Part shown: positions 6,255 to 14,597 of the stretch, in pieces
Position numbering within the stretch: the first letter of the stretch is position 1
Layout: every line of letters begins with the position of its first letter
Assembly (NCBI GenBank): GCA_035533335.1
Contig: DATLUC010000027.1
Coordinates: 1 to 62,752, forward strand
Direction: 5' to 3'
Length of the DNA stretch: 62,752 nt
DNA from: DATKSS01 sp035533335
GTDB lineage: Bacteria > Chloroflexota > Dormibacteria > Dormibacterales > Dormibacteraceae
Position numbers and translations under genes: made by a program
Notes under the pieces: generated by a model
Told to the model about the DNA's origin: nothing
Databases searched by the model: none
Seen by the model: the letters and a program-made list of their open reading frames with translations, nothing else

Positions 6255-7843
6255 GAGACGGATCTGTGTTTCGACGGTGCACGAGGGACGGCTGCCGGTC
6301 GCATGTAGAAGCCAGGGCGAGCAGTTGTCCGAAGTGCGGAGAGCACAATTTCAGCTGGTCATTCAGGGTCGACCTTGCGCCGATTGGGGCGAACCGAAAA
6401 CAGCGCCGAGGCGGCGGTTTCGCGACGAAGGCCGCAGCTGTGGAAGCCATGCACCGGCTTCAGGCGGCAGTTGTTGATGGCACGCACGTCGAGCGCAACC
6501 GCCGCACCCTCGGCGAATACCTCGAAGACTGGCTTGCCGCCTGCCGCAGCATCCGTCCAAATACTGCTCGCGATTACAGCGTGAGCATTCACAAACACGT
6601 CGGTCCCCGACTGGGTCACGTTCGCTTGCAATCCGTCGACCGGCTTCAGATTCGCGCCCTGTATCGGAAGCTGGCGGAGAGCGGGCTCGGCGAGAAGACG
6701 GTGCACAACGTCCATGTCTGCCTCCACAAGGCGCTCCAGGATGCCGTTGATGACGGTCTACTGCGTCGGAATCCTGCCGAGAGAGCCCACGCCAAACCTA
6801 AGGACCGGCCGGAAATGAAGACGTGGTCTGCTGACGAACTCGCAGCATTCCTAACCTTCACTGCGCAAGATCGGGAGCTTGTTCTGTACCACGTCGCTGC
6901 GGCAACAGGGATGCGGCGCGGCGAGCTGCTCGGCCTACGGTGGCGCGACGTAGACCTAAATGCGGCCAGACTGTCGGTGAAGCAGCAGTACACGCGACAA
7001 GGAAACGGCCTCGGCTTTGGTCTCCCGAAGAGTAAGAAAAGTACCCGCACCATCGAAGTCGACGACGAAACCATCGAGCTGCTGCGCGAACAGCAAGAGC
7101 GCCAACGATTCGACCGCCGCGCATGGGGAACTGGATACCGAGCAGATCTAGACCTAGTCTTCTGCCGGCCCGGGGGCTCGCCTGAGGACCCGAACGTTAT
7201 CGGTCGGCGCTTCGCTCGCCGAGTGCGGAATCTGGCCACGGTGCCGGCATTCGGGCTGCATGGCCTGCGGCACACGCACGCCACGCTCCTCCTCGAAGCC
7301 GGCGTCGACGTAAAGACCGTGAGCGAGCGCTTGGGGCACGATACCGTTCAGACCACCCTCGAGCTCTACGGCCACGTCACGCAGACGATGCGGTCCAATG
7401 CGGCGGCACGATTCGGATCGCTGCTTAATACAGCTCGTACTCCGCTCGCCGCAGCAACCGCGAGAACTAGGGCGAAGAGCGGCTGCTGGGCGCGAGGGAG
7501 GGCGCGCCCCACCGAAACTAAACTGCGGTCCCAGCGAGATTCCAGCGAATCTGTGCCCCGTCTGTGCCCCGTGAGTTCAAAAACGCCATCACGTGGGTCG
7601 GACGCAGCGACTTTTGAATTCAAAAACTGGTCGGGGGCCCGGGATTTGAACCCGGGGCCTCACGGTCCCGAACCGTGCGCGCTGCCAAACTGCGCCAGCC
7701 CCCGACTTCGCGAGACGAGGTGTCGATTCTACCGGGCGGCCGGATCCCTGACCGGGCGCCCCCGGGCCTTCTCCAGCCTCTGGTTGAGGAAATGGCCGGC
7801 CACGATGGCCACCACGATCGCAGCCCACACCGCGTACATGTAG
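6251..7843 (+). CDS. int: Tyrosine recombinase / integrase reading through the attachment site
   Basis: Site-specific integrase of the lambda family. Near the N-terminus a C-x4-C...C-x2-C zinc-ribbon-like arm-binding region (CTRDGC, CPKC) precedes an AP2-like segment, a core-binding SAM-like domain (TLGEYLEDWLA...), then the catalytic domain with GMRRGELLGL (first Arg), HGLRHTHA (His/Arg) and the nucleophile Tyr in LELYGHV at about residue 373. The start may be TTG 6251, overlapping the regulator stop, or GTG 6266. No stop occurs after the catalytic domain: the frame continues antisense through tRNA-Pro into dedA and ends at 7843. The last roughly 70 residues are therefore host-derived, and the true C-terminus in the circular element would differ. 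Confidence 0.88.
   Translation: MRDGSVFRRCTRDGCRSHVEARASSCPKCGEHNFSWSFRVDLAPIGANRKQRRGGGFATKAAAVEAMHRLQAAVVDGTHVERNRRTLGEYLEDWLAACRSIRPNTARDYSVSIHKHVGPRLGHVRLQSVDRLQIRALYRKLAESGLGEKTVHNVHVCLHKALQDAVDDGLLRRNPAERAHAKPKDRPEMKTWSADELAAFLTFTAQDRELVLYHVAAATGMRRGELLGLRWRDVDLNAARLSVKQQYTRQGNGLGFGLPKSKKSTRTIEVDDETIELLREQQERQRFDRRAWGTGYRADLDLVFCRPGGSPEDPNVIGRRFARRVRNLATVPAFGLHGLRHTHATLLLEAGVDVKTVSERLGHDTVQTTLELYGHVTQTMRSNAAARFGSLLNTARTPLAAATARTRAKSGCWARGRARPTETKLRSQRDSSESVPRLCPVSSKTPSRGSDAATFEFKNWSGARDLNPGPHGPEPCALPNCASPRLRETRCRFYRAAGSLTGRPRAFSSLWLRKWPATMATTIAAHTAYM
7531..7574. repeat. Four helically phased 11-bp direct repeats before att
   Basis: Two CCAGCGA-headed units (7531-7541, 7542-7552) are followed by two GTGCCCCGT-headed units (7553-7563, 7564-7574). 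All are 11 bp long, about one helical turn. They sit between the integrase catalytic domain and the tRNA end, where arm-type integrase or excisionase sites are expected. Assignment as protein-binding sites is inference. Confidence 0.4.
7612..7625. other. 14-bp perfect palindrome at the element/tRNA junction
   Basis: TTTTGAATTCAAAA is a perfect inverted repeat ending two bases before the CCA end of the tRNA-Pro gene. The nonamer TTCAAAAAC in it (7619-7627) also occurs at 7576-7584. Together these mark the likely core integrase-binding region of the right attachment site. The duplicated tRNA 3' end that would mark the left site is not in the window, so the left boundary lies before position 1. 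Confidence 0.4.
7628..7704 (-). tRNA. tRNA-Pro (CGG)
   Basis: Read on the minus strand, the gene begins CGGGGGC at 7704 and its 3' acceptor strand GCCCCCG pairs perfectly. The anticodon stem CACGG/CCGTG encloses loop TTCGGGA with anticodon CGG and G37, typical of proline tRNA. The T-arm contains GGTTCAAATC, and CCA is encoded at 7628-7630. Its 3' end faces the integrase gene, the usual arrangement for an element inserted into a tRNA 3' end. Confidence 0.95.
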
Positions 7844-8505
7844 CTGTGAAGCCTCAAAAACTCAGCCAGCCGGTTACCGAAGTTGATCCCGATGATGATC
7901 ACCACCCCAGCCCAGATCGCCGTCGAGATCGCGACGCTCGCGGCGAACAAGGGGTAACGGACGCGGAACACCCCGGCGGCCACCGTGATCGGCACCCGGA
8001 AGCCCGGGATGTGACGGCCGAAGATGATCGCCAGCACACCGTACCGCTTGAACCACCGCTCGGCCCGCGTCAGCCGCTCCGGGCTCAAGTGAACGTAGGC
8101 GCCGAAACTGCCCTCCGCCAGGCGACGCCCGTACCGCTTCGAGATGAAGAACAGGTTGGTCGCCCCGAGCACGACCGCGACGATGAGTCCGAGCCAGGCG
8201 GCCAGATAGGAAAAGAGGTTCCGGGGGACGTGCGCGCCCACGTACAGGACGAACACGTCCCCGGGCGCGGGCAGCGGGATCCCGGACTCCTCGATGTAGA
8301 GCAACCCAAACCCTGGTAGGTAGCTGTAGTGGCGCAAGAACGCGCGCAGTCCCCTGGTTCCTGCACTGACGAAGCCCGGCAGGTCTCCTTCCAGGACGGC
8401 GGAAATCGCCACCGCGATCAAGACGACCAGGGCGATGACGGCGATGCGCAACCAGTTGTTAGTTCGAATCGTGCCGAGCATCCGCCGCATCATGACCGTG
8501 GACAT
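7729..8505 (-). CDS. DedA-family membrane protein
   Basis: A 258-residue polytopic membrane protein. It contains the DedA/VTT signatures EESGIPLPAPGD (about residues 72-83) and FGRHIPGFRVPITVAAG (about 161-177), with flanking hydrophobic helices. DedA proteins are linked to lipid scrambling/undecaprenyl-phosphate recycling and membrane homeostasis. It is encoded just upstream of tRNA-Pro on the same strand, 24 bases away. The first residues (MSTVMMRRM) offer alternative starts. Confidence 0.88.
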   Translation of the reverse strand: MSTVMMRRMLGTIRTNNWLRIAVIALVVLIAVAISAVLEGDLPGFVSAGTRGLRAFLRHYSYLPGFGLLYIEESGIPLPAPGDVFVLYVGAHVPRNLFSYLAAWLGLIVAVVLGATNLFFISKRYGRRLAEGSFGAYVHLSPERLTRAERWFKRYGVLAIIFGRHIPGFRVPITVAAGVFRVRYPLFAASVAISTAIWAGVVIIIGINFGNRLAEFLRLHSYMYAVWAAIVVAIVAGHFLNQRLEKARGRPVRDPAAR

Positions 8506-8581
8506 CCGAGTGAGCTTATGCGACCCCGAGGGACCCTGTGCCGCTTAACAAGGCCGGTTTCGCCCCGCTGGCCTCCGCTTT

Positions 8582-8995
8582 CTATAGCGGGTCGACGGTC
8601 GTTTTGGCTTCCATCAGGGTCGCCGTCGCGTCGGCTACGCGCGAACCGTCGTCCCGGTTCTCGATGAAAGCCGAAACGTAGACAAGGCTGCGCCGGACCC
8701 GTTCCACCTTCCCCACGATCCGCACCGGCTCCCGCAGGCGCAGCGGCCGGCGATAGCTCACCTGCAGCCGGCCCGTGACGCCCGGATGCCCCGCATGCCA
8801 GGCCGCCCAGCCGACCGCCTCGTCCAGCATCAACGCCATCACTCCGCCGTGCACCATCCCGGCCCAGCTCTGGAACCGCTCGGGCACCTCGAACTCGGCC
8901 ACCGAGCCGTCCGGCCCAGGGGTGAAGCTCAGCCGCAGACCCTCGAGATTGAGCGGTCCGCACCCGAAGCAATGGCCGTCAAACCGAACTTCCAC
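8582..8995 (-). CDS. PaaI-family hotdog thioesterase
   Basis: A 137-residue single hotdog domain. It has CFGCGPLNLEGLRL near the N-terminus, the MVHGGVMALMLDEA segment that carries the catalytic helix, and a GRLQVSYRRPL strand. Members hydrolyse acyl-CoA thioesters. It lies six bases before the next minus-strand gene's end, so it is likely co-transcribed with the lipoprotein gene at 9002-9511. Confidence 0.85.
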   Translation of the reverse strand: MEVRFDGHCFGCGPLNLEGLRLSFTPGPDGSVAEFEVPERFQSWAGMVHGGVMALMLDEAVGWAAWHAGHPGVTGRLQVSYRRPLRLREPVRIVGKVERVRRSLVYVSAFIENRDDGSRVADATATLMEAKTTVDPL

Positions 8996-9001
8996 CTTCG
9001 A

Positions 9002-9511
9002 TCAGCCTTTGCAGTTCCAGCGGCCGGTAATGCGCTCGGCGCCGCTCTTGCCCGACGTCGCGTTGGTGAGCATGGCGTCCACGGATCCCGACTGCTGGCT
9101 GTGGTCGACGATGAAGACGACTTTGTCAGGGGCGAGGTTCAGCCAGGCCTTCGTGTTGTCGAGCGTCTGCAGCTGGACGTTGACGTCTCCGTTGTCGTAA
9201 GTGCCCGGACCGCGGAAGTTGCCGATGAGGAAGATCACCTGCCACTCCTGCCCGCTCGAATCGAGGGTGCCGAAAAAGCTGTCCGACCACGTCTCGCCGT
9301 TGTGGGTGCGCGACCCTGTGCAGGCGCTCTGCTGGACCGCGGTGTCGGGGACGATACCGGTCATCTGGCCGGGAACTTCACCCTGGAAGGTGAGAGTCTG
9401 CGACCAGTTCCCCTGCGCGATCACCGGCGACGGAGACGGCACGGTCGTGGCGCTCGTCTGACCGCAGGCGGCCAGGACGAGGAGGGCGACGATGCCCGCA
9501 ACCCGGAGCAT
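9002..9511 (-). CDS. Putative lipoprotein of unknown function
   Basis: A 169-residue exported protein. Residues 1-16 form a signal peptide ending in a lipobox (LAAC, lipidated Cys about residue 16). The mature part starts with a Ser/Thr/Pro-rich linker and continues as a beta-rich domain with two further cysteines (QQSACTGS and RWNCKG) that may form a disulfide. No family is recognised. Confidence 0.7.
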   Translation of the reverse strand: MLRVAGIVALLVLAACGQTSATTVPSPSPVIAQGNWSQTLTFQGEVPGQMTGIVPDTAVQQSACTGSRTHNGETWSDSFFGTLDSSGQEWQVIFLIGNFRGPGTYDNGDVNVQLQTLDNTKAWLNLAPDKVVFIVDHSQQSGSVDAMLTNATSGKSGAERITGRWNCKG

Positions 9512-9561
9512 GTGGTCGAATGTTAGTCGTGGCCGCCGGATCGGAGCAGCTGACCCGGGCC

Positions 9562-10113
9562 ATGGAATCCCTGGAAGCCGCCTTTTTGATCGGCGTCGAG
9601 GGCGTAACCGAGATCTGGCTCGTCCGCCACGCCGACTGCTATCAGGACCTCACCATCACGGAGGATCCGCCGCTCAGCGCCCTCGGACGGCAGCAGGCCG
9701 CACGCCTCGCCGAACGGGTCAGGCGGGTCAGGCACGCCGCCGTGTATTCGAGCCCCTACCGTCGCGCCATCGAGACGGCGCACGCGATCACCAGCGACGT
9801 ACGGCAGGACAGTCGGTTGGTCGAGATGGAGCTCGAGGTCGGCGAAGACGGGGCCTTCAACTTCATCGAGGACACCGATGCCGTGATCGCCAGGATGCGC
9901 GCCGTGGTGGACGAGATCGCGGCCGAACACGCGAGCCACCGCGTGGTTGTGGTGAGCCACGCCGCAGCGATCGTCGCCTACCTGGCCGACGCGCTCAAGC
10001 TGGATTCCGGCCGGCTGCGCGCGCTTCCGTATTTCACCAGCGTCAGCATCGTGCGCGTCCTGGGCGACCGGCGCGCGGTGAGCACCTTCGGCGACGTGGC
10101 GCACCTGGAATGA
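9562..10113 (+). CDS. Histidine phosphatase family protein
   Basis: About 183 residues from the ATG at 9562 (an upstream in-frame start at 9520 would leave only eight bases from the divergent lipoprotein start). The catalytic RHG-type motif is IWLVRHADC, followed by LSALGRQQAARL, YSSPYRRAIETAHA, a conserved acidic VEMELE and the second catalytic histidine in VVVVSHAAAI. It is a phosphoglycerate-mutase-like phosphatase. Its stop overlaps the start of the kinase gene at 10110, so it may dephosphorylate a product of that pair, though no substrate is evident. Confidence 0.82.
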   Translation: MESLEAAFLIGVEGVTEIWLVRHADCYQDLTITEDPPLSALGRQQAARLAERVRRVRHAAVYSSPYRRAIETAHAITSDVRQDSRLVEMELEVGEDGAFNFIEDTDAVIARMRAVVDEIAAEHASHRVVVVSHAAAIVAYLADALKLDSGRLRALPYFTSVSIVRVLGDRRAVSTFGDVAHLE

Positions 10114-11087
10114 CCGAGCAGATCCGGGCCGACCTCGAGCGCGAATGCCGGATCCGGATGACCAGGCCGAACCTTCGCGTCACCTCTGTCGAGCCCATAC
10201 CCGAAGGCCATTCTGGCTTCACGTACTTCGTGTCGATCGTGGATGACGGCGCCGCCGGGCACTACGTGCTTCGCCTGCCGCCGCCCAACGCCCGCATCGC
10301 CGGTCCGGCCGACGTGGTGCGCCAGGGCCGCATCATGGCCGCGCTGCATTCGGCCGGCCTACCCACACCCGCCATCCCCGCCCAATCGTCGGACCCTGTG
10401 GTCGACGGCCGGCCGTTCATCCTGATGGAGGCCGTCGAGGGGACGCGCATCGAGAAGGCCGGCGCCGAACAGAAGGCCCTGGACATCGCCGGGGCGGCCG
10501 TGAACGTACTCAAGCGCCTCCACGCTCTGCCCCTGGCCCAGACCGGCATCGGTGACGAGGATCCCGTCGGCCTGCAGGCCGAGATGATGCGCTGGGCCTG
10601 GCTGATGCAGCGGGCGCCCGAAGACCTCACCGCTCGCGCGGGCGACCTGGGCGGGTTGCTCGCCGTGCAGATGCCTGTCGAGCGGGCTCCGACCCTCGTC
10701 CACGGCGACTACCACTACGGCAACATGCTCTTCCGCGGGGCACAGGTCGTGGCCGTGCTCGACTGGGAGATCGCGCAGATCGGCCAACCCCTGCTCGACC
10801 TCGGGTGCTTGTGCATCGTCTCCATCCGCCGCCAGTACCCGGGCGCGCCCAACCCGGGCGGCGCCATCGACGTTTCGGTCCAGGACCTGTACCGCCTGTA
10901 CGGCGTGGACGCGTCGGAGATGCTTTGGTACGCCGCCATGAGCCTGTACAAGTACGCGGCGATCTTCGGCTACAACCTCATGCTGCACCGCCGCGGCAAA
11001 AGACCGGACCCCATGTACGAAGGTCTGACGGATACCATCGTCGGCATGATCGACGAGGGCATCGGCCTGCTCGATCGCAGTGTTTAA
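10110..11087 (+). CDS. APH/ACAD10-type phosphotransferase
   Basis: A 325-residue kinase of the aminoglycoside-phosphotransferase fold. It shows HYVLRLPPP (ATP lysine replaced by Arg as in many ACAD10-type members), the catalytic LVHGDYHYGNMLF and the metal-binding VAVLDWEIAQIGQPLLDLG. It begins inside the preceding stop codon and is followed 12 bases later by an acyl-CoA dehydrogenase. In human ACAD10/11 and Pseudomonas LvaA/LvaC this kinase-dehydrogenase combination processes 4-hydroxyacyl-CoAs through a phosphorylated intermediate. The same role is inferred here rather than antibiotic resistance. Confidence 0.82.
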   Translation: MTEQIRADLERECRIRMTRPNLRVTSVEPIPEGHSGFTYFVSIVDDGAAGHYVLRLPPPNARIAGPADVVRQGRIMAALHSAGLPTPAIPAQSSDPVVDGRPFILMEAVEGTRIEKAGAEQKALDIAGAAVNVLKRLHALPLAQTGIGDEDPVGLQAEMMRWAWLMQRAPEDLTARAGDLGGLLAVQMPVERAPTLVHGDYHYGNMLFRGAQVVAVLDWEIAQIGQPLLDLGCLCIVSIRRQYPGAPNPGGAIDVSVQDLYRLYGVDASEMLWYAAMSLYKYAAIFGYNLMLHRRGKRPDPMYEGLTDTIVGMIDEGIGLLDRSV

Positions 11088-11099
11088 GGAGGCTCGCCA

Positions 11100-12386
11100 A
11101 TGAGCTGGGACTTTTCGACCGAGCCTGAATTCGAAGCCAAGCTCGAATGGATGCGCAAGTTCATGCGGGACGAGGTATATCCGCTCGAGGTGCTCGAGAC
11201 CGACGAGCACGGCTTCATGCGCGCCATCCGCCCCCTGCAGGAAGAGGTGAAGCGCGAGAAGCTGTGGGCGACCCACCTGCCTTCAGAGCTGGGCGGGCAG
11301 GGCTACGGGCAGGTGAAGCTCGGATTGATGCACGAGATCGAGGGTGCGTCGATGTGGGGGCCGATCGTGTTCGGCAACCAGGCTCCCGACTCGGGCAACT
11401 CGGAGATCCTCGCCCACTTCGGCACCGAGGCGCAGAAGAAGCGCTGGCTCCACCCGCTGCTGGACGGCAAAATGCGTTCCGCCTTCTCGATGACAGAGCC
11501 CAACACGGCCGGCTCAGACCCGACGCTTCTGTCGTCGACGGCCGAGCTCAAAGGCGACGATTGGGTCATCAACGGGCACAAGTGGTTCACCTCGAACGGC
11601 ATGATCGCCGACTTCTTGATCGCCATGGTCGTCACCGAGCCAGACGCCGGCCCGTACCAGCGCGCCTCGATGATCATCGTGCCGGGCGACACGCCAGGCC
11701 TGAAGAAGATCCGCAATGTTCCCACCATGGGCGGCGCCGGCCACTTCGGGTACGGCCACGCCGAGATCGTCTACGACGACGTTCGCGTGCCGAAAGACAA
11801 TCTGCTCGGCGAGCGCGGGGCCGGTTTTCTCATCGCGCAGGCGCGCCTGGGGCCCGGGCGCATCCACCACTGCATGCGCTGGCTGGGCCAGGCGCGTCGC
11901 GCGTTCGACATGCTGTGCGAGCGGGCGCTACAGCGCGAGGCCTTCGGCAAGAAGCTCGCCGGTCATCAGTCGGTGCAGAACTGGATCGCCGACTCCGCAG
12001 CCGAGATGCAGGCCGCGCGCCTGATGACCCTCCACGCCGCCTGGGTCATCGACACGCAGGGCGCCGCCGCCGCGCGCAAGGAGATCTCGCTGATCAAGTT
12101 CTTCGGCGCGAAGGTGCTTCATGACGTGATCGACCGCGCGATCCAGGTCAACGGCTCGCTCGGCTACTCGTCCGACCTTCCGCTCGAGGAGATGTACCGG
12201 CACGCTCGGGCGGCGCGCCTGTACGACGGGGCGGACGAGGTGCACAGAGTTTCGGTGGCGCGACAGATCCTGGCCGGCTACAAGGCGCCGAAGGGCGATT
12301 TCCCGACGGACCACATCCCGACGCGCCGCGAGGCGGCCCGCCGCAAGTTCGCCGATTTGCTGGAAGCCGCCACGACCGACTCCTGA
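11100..12386 (+). CDS. Acyl-CoA dehydrogenase (ACAD10/11-LvaC type)
   Basis: A 428-residue flavoprotein. It has the N-terminal helical domain, the SMTEPNTAGSDPT flavin-binding stretch, GHKWFTSNG, and the C-terminal helical domain with AFGKKLAGHQSVQ and QVNGSLGYSSDLPLEEMYR. It is longer than ordinary 380-residue members, as in the ACAD10/11 subgroup. A Shine-Dalgarno AAGGAGG (11087-11093) precedes the ATG. Coupling with the kinase gene upstream supports action on 4-hydroxyacyl-CoA or its phospho-derivative. Confidence 0.88.
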   Translation: MSWDFSTEPEFEAKLEWMRKFMRDEVYPLEVLETDEHGFMRAIRPLQEEVKREKLWATHLPSELGGQGYGQVKLGLMHEIEGASMWGPIVFGNQAPDSGNSEILAHFGTEAQKKRWLHPLLDGKMRSAFSMTEPNTAGSDPTLLSSTAELKGDDWVINGHKWFTSNGMIADFLIAMVVTEPDAGPYQRASMIIVPGDTPGLKKIRNVPTMGGAGHFGYGHAEIVYDDVRVPKDNLLGERGAGFLIAQARLGPGRIHHCMRWLGQARRAFDMLCERALQREAFGKKLAGHQSVQNWIADSAAEMQAARLMTLHAAWVIDTQGAAAARKEISLIKFFGAKVLHDVIDRAIQVNGSLGYSSDLPLEEMYRHARAARLYDGADEVHRVSVARQILAGYKAPKGDFPTDHIPTRREAARRKFADLLEAATTDS

Positions 12387-12444
12387 GGAGGTCGCCGGCG
12401 GCGCTCCTCCCAGCGCCGGCTGGGCCCAGGGCGCGTCGCGAAAG

Positions 12445-13788
12445 CTACAGGTGGGATTCGGCCAGGTGGAGGCGGTCCCATTCCGAGTACTCGCCGTTGA
12501 CGTGGATGATCCGCTTCAACCCGGCCTGCTCCAGCAGGCTCGCCGCGATCCCGGCCCGGTAGCCGGACGCGCAGTGCACGGCGACGGGGGCCTCCGTCGA
12601 GATCTCACCGGCGTGGTGGGCCACGTCGGGCACGTACATGTGGACTGCGCCGGGCACGTGTCCGGCCGCCCACTCGTGGTCGTCGCGCGTGTCGATGATC
12701 GTCATCGGCTCGGCATCGAGGATCCATTGCGCCATGTCCTCTACGTCGACGGTCTCGAAGGCGGACAGCTGACGCCCGCTCGCCTTCCAGGCGTCCATGC
12801 CTCCGTCGAGCTCGCCGGCGATCTGGTCGAAACCGATGCGCAGCAGCTGACGCTGCGCGTCGTGGTGCTCAGCCGCGGTTCCGCCCGCGAGCACGATCGG
12901 ACGGTCGCGCGCAATCAGCCAGCCGACCCACGCGCTGACCGGGCCGTCGATCCCGACGCTGTAGCTGCCGGGAATGTGGCCTCGGTCGTAGTCGCGTCCG
13001 ACCCTGACGTCGACGACGGCGGCGCCTGAGTCCATCAGGCGCGCGACCGCCGGCGCATCGAGCCGGGCGAGCGGCGGCAGCGTGGGGCCGATCAGCGGAG
13101 CGCCGGCGCTGTTCACGGCGGCCATTTCCCTGTAGTAGCTCGGATACCGATGCTGGTTGAGCACGCGCGCCAGGAACGGCATCACCTCGGTGGTTTGAAA
13201 AAACGGATTGGTTGCGCGCTCGTGCCCCATCGTGGACTCGTGGCCACTGCGGCCGTCCGAGCCGCAGAACGATCCGCTGCCGTGGGTAGGAAACACGGCG
13301 ACGTCGTCAGGCAGCCCACGCAGCCTCACGTGCAGAGTGCGCATCGCCTCCAGCGCGAGATGCACCGCGCGGTGGGGGCCGAACAGGTCTGTGCGCGCGA
13401 TGGCGCCCAGCATCACGGCGCCCCCTGAGAAGAGGGCGCGAGGCCTGCCGTTCTCGCTGAGCAGGTAGCTCTTGTGGTCGGGCGTGTGTCCGGGTGTCGA
13501 GATCGCATTGACGGCCTGGTCGCCGATCTTGAGCTCCGCTTCCGTGCTCAAGTCGCCGATGTCGGTGCCGGCCTCCGCAGCCAGCTCCCGGCGCCCCGAC
13601 ACGTAGTCGTTGTGCAGATGGGTGTCGAGCGCGTGGGTGAGCTTGATATCGAGGTCCGAGGCGACCTTGAGATAGCGGTCGATATCGCGCAGAGGGTCGA
13701 TGACCACGCCGACCCCGCGGTCCGTGTCGGCGACGAGAAAGCTCGCGTTGCCCAGTTCCGGGGCGGGAAAAGCCTCGACCCTGTACAT
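12445..13788 (-). CDS. MBL-fold hydrolase with two rhodanese domains
   Basis: A 447-residue protein of the persulfide dioxygenase/ETHE1-like group. The metal site is in THLHNDYVSG (about residues 56-65), where Tyr replaces the third histidine of HxHxDH, a known subfamily variant. Later metal motifs include STPGHTPDH and FPTHGSG. The first rhodanese domain (about 240-340) has no active cysteine (LAGGTAAEH). The second (about 345-440) has Cys in VAVHCASGYRAG. It probably oxidises or transfers sulfane sulfur. Its start follows the frdD stop by three bases, placing it in the fumarate reductase operon. Confidence 0.85.
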   Translation of the reverse strand: MYRVEAFPAPELGNASFLVADTDRGVGVVIDPLRDIDRYLKVASDLDIKLTHALDTHLHNDYVSGRRELAAEAGTDIGDLSTEAELKIGDQAVNAISTPGHTPDHKSYLLSENGRPRALFSGGAVMLGAIARTDLFGPHRAVHLALEAMRTLHVRLRGLPDDVAVFPTHGSGSFCGSDGRSGHESTMGHERATNPFFQTTEVMPFLARVLNQHRYPSYYREMAAVNSAGAPLIGPTLPPLARLDAPAVARLMDSGAAVVDVRVGRDYDRGHIPGSYSVGIDGPVSAWVGWLIARDRPIVLAGGTAAEHHDAQRQLLRIGFDQIAGELDGGMDAWKASGRQLSAFETVDVEDMAQWILDAEPMTIIDTRDDHEWAAGHVPGAVHMYVPDVAHHAGEISTEAPVAVHCASGYRAGIAASLLEQAGLKRIIHVNGEYSEWDRLHLAESHL

Positions 13789-13791
13789 GGG

Positions 13792-14187
13792 TCAGCCGAG
13801 CTTCAGCGGTGCGGTCGTGAGCAGGACCCAGATCGTGACGAGGGTGACCGCGACAGCGCCGCCATAGAAGATCGCCTGGGCGGGCGTGCTCTTGGCCGCG
13901 GGGACGCCGAGGTCGACGAGCAGGTAGCGCAACCGGTGCGCGAAGTGGAAGAACGGCACGGCGATCAGGACGAGCAGGTACAGCTTCACGATCGGATTGC
14001 CGAGCAGGTTGATCCAGGTGTCGTAGTGACGGTCGACCACGTTCACCCAACCCAGCGGCCCCAGGATGCCCTGGATCAGGACGTGGACCGGGATCAGCAC
14101 CGCGGCGATGACGCCACCCTGGGCGAACATGAACCACCAGAACAGATGGGCGAGCGCGGGCCTGGGCTCGTGAGCCGGCGCGCTCAT
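13792..14187 (-). CDS. frdD: Fumarate reductase membrane anchor FrdD
   Basis: A 131-residue protein with three hydrophobic helices, starting at ATG 14187 (the longer frame to 14238 would overlap frdC). The segment PFFHFAHRLRYLLVDLG carries the conserved histidine/arginine of FrdD-type anchors. With FrdC it holds the quinol site and anchors FrdAB to the membrane. The start overlaps the frdC stop by four bases (ATGA). Confidence 0.85.
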   Translation of the reverse strand: MSAPAHEPRPALAHLFWWFMFAQGGVIAAVLIPVHVLIQGILGPLGWVNVVDRHYDTWINLLGNPIVKLYLLVLIAVPFFHFAHRLRYLLVDLGVPAAKSTPAQAIFYGGAVAVTLVTIWVLLTTAPLKLG

Positions 14188-14597
14188 CGACCGAACCAGA
14201 TCAGCACGAAACCGATCACGATCGAGGCGGCCGCCCACAGGCCGAACTGCGAAAGCACGATCAACCTGGAAGGGACCGGACGGTCGAGGAACTTGACGTG
14301 GATGATCACGCCGGCGAGGCTCAGGAACGTGATGCTGTGGTACAGAGCGAACATGAGGCAGACCACGCTGAACGCCACGAACAGGGCTGAGCTGTGCGGC
14401 GCATACGAGGCGGGGCCGTCAGCCGCGCGTTTGATCTCGACCAGGAACCACAGCAGCCACAGGGCGAGCGGCAGGGCCGTGAACTCTCGCAGCATGTAGA
14501 AGAAGTAATGGCGCTTGCGAGTCCACCAGTTGGCGGGCATCGACCATCGGTACGTGCTGGAGAGCGTGCGGCCCGCCTCGCCGGCAGGAAGGCTCAC
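14184..14597 (-). CDS. frdC: Fumarate reductase membrane anchor FrdC
   Basis: A 137-residue protein with three membrane helices. The N-terminal STYRWSMPANWWTRKRHYFF followed by YMLREFTALPLALW closely follows the FrdC pattern of Escherichia coli and Mycobacterium. It overlaps frdB upstream and frdD downstream by four bases each. Together with FrdD it forms the two-polypeptide anchor without the heme-ligand pattern of SdhCD. Confidence 0.87.
   Translation of the reverse strand: MSLPAGEAGRTLSSTYRWSMPANWWTRKRHYFFYMLREFTALPLALWLLWFLVEIKRAADGPASYAPHSSALFVAFSVVCLMFALYHSITFLSLAGVIIHVKFLDRPVPSRLIVLSQFGLWAAASIVIGFVLIWFGR

Noticed and set aside
1..7630. Complete prophage
   Set aside because: No capsid, portal, terminase or tail genes are seen; only integrase, regulators and the ligase operon, so an integrative element of unknown transfer mode is the safer call.
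10110..11087. Aminoglycoside resistance kinase
   Set aside because: The fold is shared, but sequence and the coupled acyl-CoA dehydrogenase point to ACAD10/LvaA-type metabolism.
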